Source: Bacteroidota bacterium
GTDB taxonomy: Bacteria > Bacteroidota > Bacteroidia > 2-12-FULL-35-15
NCBI GenBank assembly: GCA_021323165.1
Contig: JAJTCJ010000049.1
Coordinates: forward strand, 1 to 56,113
Direction of reading: 5' to 3'
DNA length: 56,113 nt
Shown here: positions 8,247 to 15,905 of the stretch, piece after piece
Layout of the letters: the number at the start of each line of letters is the position of its first letter
How positions within the stretch are numbered: position 1 is the first letter of the stretch
Notes under the pieces: generated by a model
What the model saw: only the letters and a program-made list of their open reading frames with translations
The model's database searches: none
What the model was told of the DNA's origin: nothing
Made by a program: the position numbers and the translations under genes

Positions 8247-9854
8247 ATGAAGGCATTCGCGGATCTTTATACAGCTATTGATGAAACAACTAAGACCAAT
8301 GCTAAGGTTGCGGCCCTGATGAATTATTTTTCTATCGTGAATGAAAAGGATGCGATATGGTGCGTTGCCTTACTTATCGGAAAAAAACCAAAGAGAACGA
8401 TCAAAACGGCTGAATTAAAATCATGGTGTATTGAGCTGGCAGGGATATCTGAATGGCTGTTCGAAGAATCATACAATGTAGTGGGAGATCTTGCGGAAAC
8501 TATAACACTTATTTTACCACCTTCTTCCCAGAGGAAAGATTTCACTCTTCATCAGACAATGGAAACATTAATGAATCTTGACAAAGCAGAAGATCTTCAA
8601 AAAAGAATGTTTGTCCAAAATACCTGGGAACAGCTGTCAACTTCCGAGCGGTTTGTATTCAATAAGCTTATTACCGGCTCTTTCAGAGTTGGTGTTTCAC
8701 AACAGTTAGTGATCAAGGCTCTGGCAAAACAGTACCATCTTGAAGAGAATGTAGTTTCGCACCGTCTCACCGGAAAGTGGAATCCTGCAACGATCACATT
8801 GAAAGAATTGTTGTTTGCGGATAATGCAAATGATGATCATTCAAAACCTTATCCGTTTTATCTTGCTTATCAGCTGGAGCAGTTGCCTGAAGAACTCGGT
8901 GATATCAATGAGTGGCAGATCGAAAGAAAGTATGACGGCATCCGTGGTCAGATCATCATTCGTGATAAACAATTGTTTGTATGGAGCAGAGGCGAAGAGC
9001 TCATCACTGAAAAATTTCCTGAGTTCAATGTTCTTGTTTCTTTACTTCCTGAAGGAACAGTAATTGATGGAGAGATCCTTCCGATGAAAAACGGGAAGCC
9101 ACTCCCGTTTCATGTGATGCAAACCCGAATCGGAAGAAAAAACCTCACTAAAAAAATATTGGCCGATGCACCTCTGATGATGATGTGTTATGATCTGTTA
9201 GAGCTGAATGGAATCGATCAGCGAAATGAAAAAATGGAAAACAGAAGAAAGCAACTGGAGAAACTATTGAAAGATGCTGCATTAAACAATTCTCAGCTTC
9301 CCTTGGTAATCTCCCCCGTTCTCGAATGCAAAGACTGGGAAGAAACAAAAAAAGAGCGGTCGAGATCCCGTGAATATTTATGTGAAGGATTGATGTTAAA
9401 ACGGAAAGATAGCATCTATGAAGTAGGGCGCAGAAAAGGAAACTGGTGGAAATGGAAAGTGGATGCGTTAACTGTTGACGGAGTTTTGATCTACGCACAA
9501 AAAGGTCACGGCCGAAGAGCAAATTTGTATACTGATTATACATTTGCGATCTGGGATGGTGAAGAGCTTGTTCCTTTTACAAAAGCATATTCCGGTTTAA
9601 CTGATAAAGAAATCCTGCAGGTGGACAACTGGATCAAAAAAAACACGATCGATAAGTTCGGTCCGGTAAGAAGTGTAAAAGCAGAGCAGGTTTTTGAAAT
9701 AGCCTTTGAAGGAATTCAGCCTTCACCAAGACATAAATCCGGTATAGCATTGCGTTTTCCGCGTATTGCCAGATGGCGGACAGATAAAAGCCCGAATGAA
9801 GCAAATACAAAAGAAGATCTGTTGCAGTTGATAGAGAGTTTAAAAGTTAGATGA
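8247..9854 (+). CDS. ATP-dependent DNA ligase
   Basis: Seals DNA nicks using ATP. The adenylation motif I is EWQIERKYDGIRGQ, with the nucleotidyl-accepting Lys in KYDG. Motif IV (CEGLMLKR) and motif V (WWKWKVDAL) follow, then an OB-fold C-terminal domain ending RFPRIARWRTDKSP. The N-terminal ~200 residues form the helical DNA-binding domain seen in LigB/LigC-like bacterial enzymes. Two start codons lie 30 bases apart, each inside a copy of TTCCATATGA (8211-8220 and 8241-8250). The second (MKAFADLYTAID, 535 aa) fits the family better than 8217. It follows the exonuclease in the same direction and presumably acts in the same repair pathway. Confidence 0.92.
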   Translation: MKAFADLYTAIDETTKTNAKVAALMNYFSIVNEKDAIWCVALLIGKKPKRTIKTAELKSWCIELAGISEWLFEESYNVVGDLAETITLILPPSSQRKDFTLHQTMETLMNLDKAEDLQKRMFVQNTWEQLSTSERFVFNKLITGSFRVGVSQQLVIKALAKQYHLEENVVSHRLTGKWNPATITLKELLFADNANDDHSKPYPFYLAYQLEQLPEELGDINEWQIERKYDGIRGQIIIRDKQLFVWSRGEELITEKFPEFNVLVSLLPEGTVIDGEILPMKNGKPLPFHVMQTRIGRKNLTKKILADAPLMMMCYDLLELNGIDQRNEKMENRRKQLEKLLKDAALNNSQLPLVISPVLECKDWEETKKERSRSREYLCEGLMLKRKDSIYEVGRRKGNWWKWKVDALTVDGVLIYAQKGHGRRANLYTDYTFAIWDGEELVPFTKAYSGLTDKEILQVDNWIKKNTIDKFGPVRSVKAEQVFEIAFEGIQPSPRHKSGIALRFPRIARWRTDKSPNEANTKEDLLQLIESLKVR

Positions 9855-9881
9855 ATATTCGGAGAATAATTATCGATATAA

Positions 9882-9964
9882 CGTCATCCCGTGCTCCGAC
9901 ACGGGATCTGTTAATCAGATATTGCTAAAATTTATGAGATCCCGTGTCGGAGCACGGGATGACG
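9882..9964. repeat. perfect 28-bp inverted repeat inside the repair operon
   Basis: Arms 9882-9909 and 9937-9964 are exact reverse complements with a 27-base spacer. Each arm is itself a hairpin: an 8-bp stem ATCCCGTG/CACGGGAT around a 6-base loop (CTCCGA or TCGGAG). The unit can fold as one long stem or as two adjacent small hairpins. It looks like a REP/BIME-type palindromic element pair sitting between the ligase and helicase genes, 34 bases before the helicase start. Confidence 0.92.
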
Positions 9965-9998
9965 ACTCCGGGTCGAAGAAAACAGTGAAAAAGAAAAA

Positions 9999-12416
9999 AT
10001 GAAAGCATCCAAACTATGGTTTGAGAAACAACAATGGAAACCCCATTCCTTTCAGCGTGAAGCCTGGAAGAGCATTGCTGCGGGTAATTCCGGGCTGCTG
10101 AATGCTCCGACAGGTTACGGGAAAACTTTTGCCATTTGGTTTGGCGTTCTTCAGCATTATCTCGATCAGAAAAAAAAACCTGCCGGACTCCATTGCCTTT
10201 GGATCACACCTTTGAGAGCATTATCAAAAGAGATATTAAATGCTGCGGAACAGGTTAGTCATGATCTCGACCTTACCTATACAATTGGTTTAAGAACTGG
10301 TGATACAACACTTGCTGAACGCGCGAAGCAGAAAAAGAAAATGCCGCAAGGCCTGATCACAACACCGGAAAGCGTTCATTTGATGATGGCTCAGAAAGGA
10401 TATGCCGATGTTTTTAAAAACTTACAATTCGTTGTTGTAGATGAATGGCATGAGCTCCTCGGAAGTAAACGTGGTGTCCAGATCGAACTTGCTTTATCAC
10501 GGTTAAGGGCGATCAATCCAAATTTAAAAGTATGGGGAATCTCAGCTACCATAGGAAATATGGAAGAAGCAAAAGAAATTCTCTTAGGGGCTGAACATGA
10601 AAAAGGGGTGATGATCAGGGCCAACATAAAAAAGAAAATTGTAGTAGAAACAGTATTACCTGATGAGCTCGAAAAGCTTCCATGGGCGGGACATTTGGGA
10701 TTGCGCCTTGTTGATAAAGTCCTGCCGATCATTCACGCAAACAATTCAACACTTCTGTTTACAAACACACGATTCCAGGCTGAAACATGGTATCGTCATT
10801 TGCTGCAGACTGATCCTTCACTTGCTGGAGTACTTGCTTTACATCATGGATCGCTTGGAGAAGAAACCCGGCAATGGGTGGAAAATGCACTTCATGAAGG
10901 AAGATTGAAAGCGGTTGTTTGCACAAGTAGTCTCGATCTTGGAGTTGATTTCCGTCCGGTTGACACTGTGATACAGGTTGGTTCGCCCAAAGGAATCGCC
11001 CGTTTCATGCAGCGGGCAGGAAGAAGCGGGCATCAGCCGGGAGCAACAAGCCGGATCTATTTTGTCCCAACTCATTCACTGGAAATTATTGAGGGAAGTG
11101 CCATGCGCTATGCGATCGAAAACAATAAAATGGAAAGCAGGATCCCATTCATTCGTTCGTTCGATGTGTTGGTGCAGTATTTAGTCACGCTTGCTGTTTC
11201 AGATGGTTTTGAGCCGAAACAGATCTATCAGGAAATTATTAAAACCCATTGTTTTAATTCAGTAACTGAAGAAGAATTTAACTGGTGTCTGCAGTTTATT
11301 ACCAAAGGCGGGAAGTCGCTTTACGCATATGATGAGTTTCACAAGGTTGTCGTAGAGAATGGTATTTACAAAGTTACCAGCCGGAAGATCGCAATGCAGC
11401 ACCGTTTGAGTATGGGAACAATTGTAAGCAGTACTATGTTAACTGTGAAATTTGTTTCGGGAAAATATCTGGGAAGCATTGAAGAATGGTTTATTTCGAG
11501 ATTGAAACCAGGAGATGTTTTTTGGTTTGCAGGAAGAAATCTGGAGCTGGTTCGTGTGAAAGATATGACAGCTCAGGTTAGACCCAGTAAAAGCAAGAAT
11601 GGGATCATCCCATCCTGGGAAGGCGGTAAAATGCCGCTTTCTTCTCAGTTGGCTGCAATGATCCGTGAACGTCTGAATGAATATCATGAAGGAACAGGAA
11701 AGGATAAAGAATTAAAATTTTTAGCTCCATTGCTTGAAGAACAAAAGAAGCGGTCAATATTACCGGATAAGAACGAACTGTTGATCGAGAAGATCAAAAC
11801 ACGTGAAGGCTGTCATGTTTTTGTTTATCCTTTTGAGGGAAGATATGTTCATGAAGGCATGGCAGCCATTATGGCTAACAGAATAGCCATGTTCAAGCCA
11901 ATCACTTTTTCCATTGCTATGAACGATTATGGTTTTGAGTTATTAAGTGATCAGGATATTCCGATAGAAGATGCGATCGACAGTGATCTGTTCTCCTCCA
12001 GACATCTCACCGATGATGTTGCAAAAAGCATGAATACAACTGAAATGGCAAGGAGAAGATTTCGTGATATAGCAGCTATTTCCGGACTTGTATTCACGGG
12101 CTTTCCGGGTAAGCAGATAAAAACAAAACATTTACAGGCATCCTCTAAATTGTTTTTCAGTGTTTTTGAGGATTATGAAAAAGATAATCTTTTATTGAAA
12201 GAATGTTATGATGAGTTGTATGATTTTCAGCTGGAGATCGTTCGTTTGAGAAATGTGTTTGAAAGAATTGAAAAACAAAATATAATTCTGAAATATCCTG
12301 AACGTTTTTCTCCTTTTTCATTTCCCATCTTTACGGAACGCTGGAGAGAGAAATTCAGTAACGAGGATATTGAAGCACGGGTTATGAAAATAAAAGCTCA
12401 GATCGAGAAAGATTAG
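9999..12416 (+). CDS. ligase-associated Lhr-like DEXH-box helicase
   Basis: ATP-dependent DNA helicase of the Lhr-core type, 805 aa. Walker A is APTGYGKTF (residues 36-44), motif II is DEWH (148-151), motif III is GISATIGN, and motif VI is QRAGRSGHQPGA. The winged-helix and Lhr-specific C-terminal domains follow (SSTMLTVKF... to ...LPDKNELL and beyond). Members of this family are found in one operon with the MBL exonuclease, the ATP-dependent ligase and PdeM, exactly as here, and are linked to DNA damage repair. The ATG at 9999 follows a purine-rich stretch. A palindromic repeat separates it from the ligase and may affect mRNA processing. Confidence 0.92.
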   Translation: MKASKLWFEKQQWKPHSFQREAWKSIAAGNSGLLNAPTGYGKTFAIWFGVLQHYLDQKKKPAGLHCLWITPLRALSKEILNAAEQVSHDLDLTYTIGLRTGDTTLAERAKQKKKMPQGLITTPESVHLMMAQKGYADVFKNLQFVVVDEWHELLGSKRGVQIELALSRLRAINPNLKVWGISATIGNMEEAKEILLGAEHEKGVMIRANIKKKIVVETVLPDELEKLPWAGHLGLRLVDKVLPIIHANNSTLLFTNTRFQAETWYRHLLQTDPSLAGVLALHHGSLGEETRQWVENALHEGRLKAVVCTSSLDLGVDFRPVDTVIQVGSPKGIARFMQRAGRSGHQPGATSRIYFVPTHSLEIIEGSAMRYAIENNKMESRIPFIRSFDVLVQYLVTLAVSDGFEPKQIYQEIIKTHCFNSVTEEEFNWCLQFITKGGKSLYAYDEFHKVVVENGIYKVTSRKIAMQHRLSMGTIVSSTMLTVKFVSGKYLGSIEEWFISRLKPGDVFWFAGRNLELVRVKDMTAQVRPSKSKNGIIPSWEGGKMPLSSQLAAMIRERLNEYHEGTGKDKELKFLAPLLEEQKKRSILPDKNELLIEKIKTREGCHVFVYPFEGRYVHEGMAAIMANRIAMFKPITFSIAMNDYGFELLSDQDIPIEDAIDSDLFSSRHLTDDVAKSMNTTEMARRRFRDIAAISGLVFTGFPGKQIKTKHLQASSKLFFSVFEDYEKDNLLLKECYDELYDFQLEIVRLRNVFERIEKQNIILKYPERFSPFSFPIFTERWREKFSNEDIEARVMKIKAQIEKD

Positions 12417-12488
12417 TAACAACAGAGCAGGCATCAATATTGTAATGTTAAAATTATGGAGTTCAAAGAGGAAGATATCATCAATAAT

Positions 12489-13127
12489 ATGCAACTGAAG
12501 CTGTTAAATACAATTGTAGAATTGCTTCCGGAGAAGGCTATTTTTCTTCCGGAAACGAATACACTTGTAGTTGCTGATATCCATTTTGGAAAAACCATGC
12601 ATTTTAGAAAGAATGGGATATCAATTCCTCCGCAGAGTGCTGAAAGGGACTATATGAGATTGAATGCACTAATTGAAAAAAAACAGCCTCAAAGAATAAT
12701 TGTTCTGGGAGATCTTTTTCACAGCACACATAACAGTGAATGGAATTTATTCTGTGAGTTTGTTGCATACAGATCGGGTATCAGGTTTATGCTTATCATT
12801 GGCAATCATGATATTCTGGACAGACGTCATTATCAGAAACTTTGCCTGGAAATTGTGGAACATTCTCTCGAACTCCAGGATCTGATCTTATCGCACGAAC
12901 CCCTGAAAAAAGTTCCTGTTGGCATGGTGAATGTTGCCGGGCATATTCATCCCGGATTTGTATTGCAGGGGAGAGGCAGACAAAACATTAAACTTCCGTG
13001 TTTTTATTCTCTTCCAAATCAATTGATCATGCCGGCATTCGGGAGCCTTACTGGATTACATATTCTTGAACGCACCATGGATTCTGATGTGTATGTAGTT
13101 GCGAATGATAAGGTGATAGAGGTTTAA
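12489..13127 (+). CDS. pdeM: ligase-associated DNA damage response endonuclease PdeM
   Basis: Calcineurin-like metallophosphoesterase, the fourth gene of the repair cassette. The dinuclear metal motifs are all present: ADIHFGK (Asp, His), VLGDLFHS (Gly-Asp), IGNHD (Asn-His-Asp), LILSHEP (His) and AGHIHPG (Gly-His-x-His). The start at 12489 (MQLKLLNTIVELLPEKAIF, 212 aa) matches the usual family N terminus; ATG 12456 would add 11 residues. The stop at 13127 ends the cassette, and no clear terminator follows before the convergent gene at 13172. Confidence 0.9.
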   Translation: MQLKLLNTIVELLPEKAIFLPETNTLVVADIHFGKTMHFRKNGISIPPQSAERDYMRLNALIEKKQPQRIIVLGDLFHSTHNSEWNLFCEFVAYRSGIRFMLIIGNHDILDRRHYQKLCLEIVEHSLELQDLILSHEPLKKVPVGMVNVAGHIHPGFVLQGRGRQNIKLPCFYSLPNQLIMPAFGSLTGLHILERTMDSDVYVVANDKVIEV

Positions 13128-13171
13128 CGCGGAAAACTTTTCGTCTTAGCATGTTTGAGGCAAATAAAAAC

Positions 13172-13924
13172 TTACTTTTTGAATTTACTATCCGGAATTC
13201 CCTTGTTCACCTGATAGTTTGAGAGATTAATATAGATCTTTCCTTTCTTCTTCTCATCCTCTTTTTTCTTTTTCTCGTCAGTAGTATGATTATCTGTAGC
13301 TACTCCTTTTGGAATCTTGAATTTTTTCACATCTACCGAAAAGATCATTTTATCAGGTAATCCGAAGGCTGACTGGGAACCGTAAGAATATTCAGTGGTA
13401 ATTGTTCCGTTGGATTTTGTTGTAAGCTGTGATTTAAGGATAAGAGATTGTTGAGCATCGATCCATAATTTTCCAAGGATAAGATCGCTTGTGTCTGAAA
13501 GCGGCAGAATGCTTATAAGCGAAGTTTTTATTGCGCCCAGCATTTCTGAGCCCTGAGCAACTGCCGTAAATGAGTTAGTATCAGCAAGCATTCTTGAGGA
13601 TTGATCAAAACCCTGACGGGGAACTATTGCTATGCTTTTTGATTCTACATGGAATTTATCTTTCTGCTTAAAATAAATGGTTGCATCAATTGGCAGCATT
13701 CTGATAAAAGGCATATCGACTTTAATATTTGCCTGAACTGTATAATCTTTTGCTTTCTGCAATTTGCTGTAAACAGCACGAAGAGTCTGTCTTGCATCGG
13801 TTTGGGCAAAGCATATGAACGACATTAAAATAAAAAGAAAAGTCAGGTAGCTCTTTCTCGATACATTTCGCTGAAAAAGCGAAACACTCGAAATGACAGA
13901 ACTAAGAATTGAGTAAGGCATCAT
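13172..13924 (-). CDS. LolA-like/DUF2092-like periplasmic protein
   Basis: Secreted protein with a hydrophobic signal-like stretch (SYLTFLFILMSFICFAQT, about residues 25-42) followed by a beta-rich body. The pattern of short strands (YFKQKDKFHVES, LWIDAQQSLILKSQLTT) resembles the LolA/LolB-type lipoprotein-carrier fold found in DUF2092-like proteins. A charged linker (DEKKKKEDEKKKG) lies near the C terminus. The ATG at 13924 overlaps the stop of the upstream ABC permease by 4 bases (ATGA), which supports this start. Oddly, residues ~9-24 are encoded by one copy of a palindromic repeat (13855-13897), so the natural N terminus may have been altered by insertion. It is the third gene of the ABC transporter operon. 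Confidence 0.7.
   Translation of the reverse strand: MMPYSILSSVISSVSLFQRNVSRKSYLTFLFILMSFICFAQTDARQTLRAVYSKLQKAKDYTVQANIKVDMPFIRMLPIDATIYFKQKDKFHVESKSIAIVPRQGFDQSSRMLADTNSFTAVAQGSEMLGAIKTSLISILPLSDTSDLILGKLWIDAQQSLILKSQLTTKSNGTITTEYSYGSQSAFGLPDKMIFSVDVKKFKIPKGVATDNHTTDEKKKKEDEKKKGKIYINLSNYQVNKGIPDSKFKK
13855..13897 (-). repeat. palindromic repeat, copy 1 (inside a coding region)
   Basis: Hairpin with inner stem TTTCGC/GCGAAA (13866-13871 with 13879-13884) and a T-rich loop on the minus strand. It is flanked by the conserved TTCGAGTG and TATCGAGAA boxes that also occur in copies 2 and 3. It lies within the first 25 codons of the LolA-like gene. Confidence 0.8.
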
Positions 13925-14763
13925 GATAAAATATCCTTTCTGTTAAATTTGTAGACAGCAATGACAAGCAATCCTGCAATGTGAATTGCCAATATTAAAA
14001 GTGAGTGAAGAATGTCATCATAGGGAAGAGGGTCTTCAAAAAAACTTCTCCATGCCATCATGTGTGTGGTAAAGAGATAAGGCTGTATTATTTGTAAAAC
14101 CGGCACATCCAGATTCCCGATAATTGTAAATAGGATAATTATTGCCATTGTCGAAACGATAGGGCCAATGCTGTTCTCCGAAAAACATGAAAGTGTAAGC
14201 GATAATGTTGCTATCATAACCAATGATAAAAAAGCAACACTAAACCCAAGAGCAAATCGCCACCCGAGATCCTGCTGCTGAAGAACAATTAGTCCGTCAC
14301 TGTTAAGGACCATCAGATCTCCGGTCCCAAACATCCATTTTCCAACAACAAGAGCCATGAAACCCATCCACAATAAGATCACCAAAGTATATGCGCAGCC
14401 TGCAATGTATTTTGAGAATAATATGCTCGTCCTTGAAATAGGTTTTGTAAGTAATAAGCGAATTGTTCCCATGGCACCTTCTCCTGAAACAAGATCTCCG
14501 GTTACCAACGCAATTAGTAAAGGAACGTGAATGATAAGCATTTGCAGAATTATAAACGCGATCAAATTTCCATTCAAAATGTTTCCTTCGAATGATAGCG
14601 CTTGTTCAAATGGGGCTGTGACAAAAGAAATAAATTCCAGTCCATCCATTTTCATGGCAAACAAAATTATTCCAACGATCAGGGTAATAGCAGCAATTCC
14701 AATATAACTGCGGGGTTTGGCAGCAATTTTTATGAATTCATTATAGGTGCTTTTCCAGAACAT
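13921..14763 (-). CDS. ABC-2 type transporter permease
   Basis: Membrane subunit of an ABC exporter, 280 aa with about six hydrophobic helices (for example SYIGIAAITLIVGIILFAMK, YTLVILLWMGFMALVVG and IGPIVSTMAIIILFTIIG). The SGEGAMGTIRLLLTKPISR segment is typical of ABC-2/NosY-like permeases. Its start overlaps the ATPase stop by one base (TAATG), and its stop overlaps the next start by four, so the three genes form one translationally coupled unit. The substrate cannot be told from sequence. Confidence 0.88.
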   Translation of the reverse strand: MFWKSTYNEFIKIAAKPRSYIGIAAITLIVGIILFAMKMDGLEFISFVTAPFEQALSFEGNILNGNLIAFIILQMLIIHVPLLIALVTGDLVSGEGAMGTIRLLLTKPISRTSILFSKYIAGCAYTLVILLWMGFMALVVGKWMFGTGDLMVLNSDGLIVLQQQDLGWRFALGFSVAFLSLVMIATLSLTLSCFSENSIGPIVSTMAIIILFTIIGNLDVPVLQIIQPYLFTTHMMAWRSFFEDPLPYDDILHSLLILAIHIAGLLVIAVYKFNRKDILS

Positions 14764-15674
14764 TATCCGTTGATCAGTTTTAAAAAATAATCTTCAAGCT
14801 TGCGTTTAGCTTCAATTGAGTAAACATTCAAGCCATTATCGCAAAACATTTTATTTACAAAGGGTATTTTTTCCTGAGAAATATGAAGTAATAAATTATT
14901 ATTCTCGATCTTATCTATTGCTTTTTCTAAAGAAGCATTGATCAAAAGTTGTCTTGCTTTTTCAATATTATCAACAGAAATAGAAACGATCAGTTCCTGT
15001 GCATTGAGTAGTTCCGAAACAGAACCCTGCACTATTGTCCTGCCCTTGTTAATGATGACCATTCGATTAGCGATCAATTCAATTTCGGAAAGAATATGTG
15101 AAGAAAGGAGAACAGTTTTTTTGTGCTCATTCTTCAATTGCAAGATTAAATTACGGATGTCAATAATTCCCTGTGGATCTAACCCGGTTGTGGGTTCATC
15201 AAGGATAATTAATTCGGGGTCATGAATAAGAGTTTGTGCGATTCCTAAGCGTTGTTTCATTCCATGTGAAAATCCTCCAAGCTTATCTTTTTCTCTTCCT
15301 TTTAATCCGACAAACTCAATGATCTCATGAACCTTACTTTTAGTAACATTCACACCTGATAATCTTGCAAATATTTCAAGATTTTTTTCTGCGCTTAAGT
15401 ATTTATAAAAATCAGGTTTCTCAACAATACATCCGATCCGTTGTAAGATATAATTCCGGTCGGTTTGCAGGTCTTTTCCGAACATTCTTATCTGTCCGGA
15501 TGTAGGTTTGATCAGAGAAAGAATAGTTCTTATGGTAGTACTTTTTCCTGCTCCGTTAGGTCCGAGAAAACCATACACATCACCACGGTAAACATCGAAG
15601 CTGACATCTTCCACGGCTTTGAATTTGCCATAGTGTTTTACAAGATGATTAACCTCAATTATTTTTTCTTCCAT
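14763..15674 (-). CDS. ABC transporter ATP-binding protein
   Basis: ATPase subunit pairing with the downstream ABC-2 permease, 303 aa. Walker A is GPNGAGKSTT (residues ~38-47), the Q-loop region is RIGCIVEKPDFYKYL, the signature is GGFSHGMKQRLGIA, Walker B is LIILDEPTTGLDP, and the H-loop is LLSSHILSE. The C-terminal ~80 residues form the regulatory extension usual in the NatA/CcmA/BcrA group. A TAACTTTG box lies 9 bases upstream of the start and is a plausible -7 element, which would give a very short or absent leader. Confidence 0.92.
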   Translation of the reverse strand: MEEKIIEVNHLVKHYGKFKAVEDVSFDVYRGDVYGFLGPNGAGKSTTIRTILSLIKPTSGQIRMFGKDLQTDRNYILQRIGCIVEKPDFYKYLSAEKNLEIFARLSGVNVTKSKVHEIIEFVGLKGREKDKLGGFSHGMKQRLGIAQTLIHDPELIILDEPTTGLDPQGIIDIRNLILQLKNEHKKTVLLSSHILSEIELIANRMVIINKGRTIVQGSVSELLNAQELIVSISVDNIEKARQLLINASLEKAIDKIENNNLLLHISQEKIPFVNKMFCDNGLNVYSIEAKRKLEDYFLKLING

Positions 15675-15682
15675 TTGCGGTG

Positions 15683-15690
15683 CAAAGTTA
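15683..15690 (-). promoter_or_regulatory. candidate -7 box (TAACTTTG) for the ABC operon
   Basis: TAACTTTG fits the Bacteroidota TAnnTTTG consensus and lies just before the ATPase start. No TTTG is seen at the 19-base spacing, so this is a partial match. Confidence 0.45.
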
Positions 15691-15767
15691 GGGGAAATGA
15701 TAAGAATGTCGAAGGATTAACAAATTTTATGAGCGGTTTAATTGTGTGTGTTGTCATATTGTGTGTT

Positions 15768-15813
15768 GTCAGTTCGAGTGATTTTGCTTTTTCTGCAAAA
15801 TTGTATCGAGAAC
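15768..15813 (+). repeat. palindromic repeat, copy 2
   Basis: Inner stem ATTTTGC/GCAAAAT (15781-15787 with 15795-15801) around TTTTTCT. It has the same outer boxes as copy 1 (GTCAGTTCGAGTG and TGTATCGAGAAC). The stem sequence differs from the other copies but remains fully paired. Confidence 0.85.
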
Positions 15814-15856
15814 TTGTGTGGCCGAAAGTTCATTTTTGTGAATCTCTCTTTCCCGC

Positions 15857-15899
15857 GTTCTCAAAACGATCTCCTGAAAAGGAGATTACTTGAACTGAC
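15857..15899 (-). repeat. palindromic repeat, copy 3 (inverted relative to copy 2)
   Basis: On the minus strand the inner stem is ATCTCC/GGAGAT (15881-15886 with 15869-15874) around TTTTCA. The outer boxes are GTCAGTTCAAGTA and CGTTTTGAGAAC. With copy 2 it forms a head-to-head pair 43 bases apart, between the ABC operon and the photolyase gene. Confidence 0.82.
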
Positions 15900-15905
15900 C
15901 GCGCT

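Noticed and set aside
15465-15893. 142-aa plus-strand frame over the ABC ATPase start
   Set aside because: It is antisense to Walker A coding sequence and continues through the palindromic repeats; there is no evidence for a protein.
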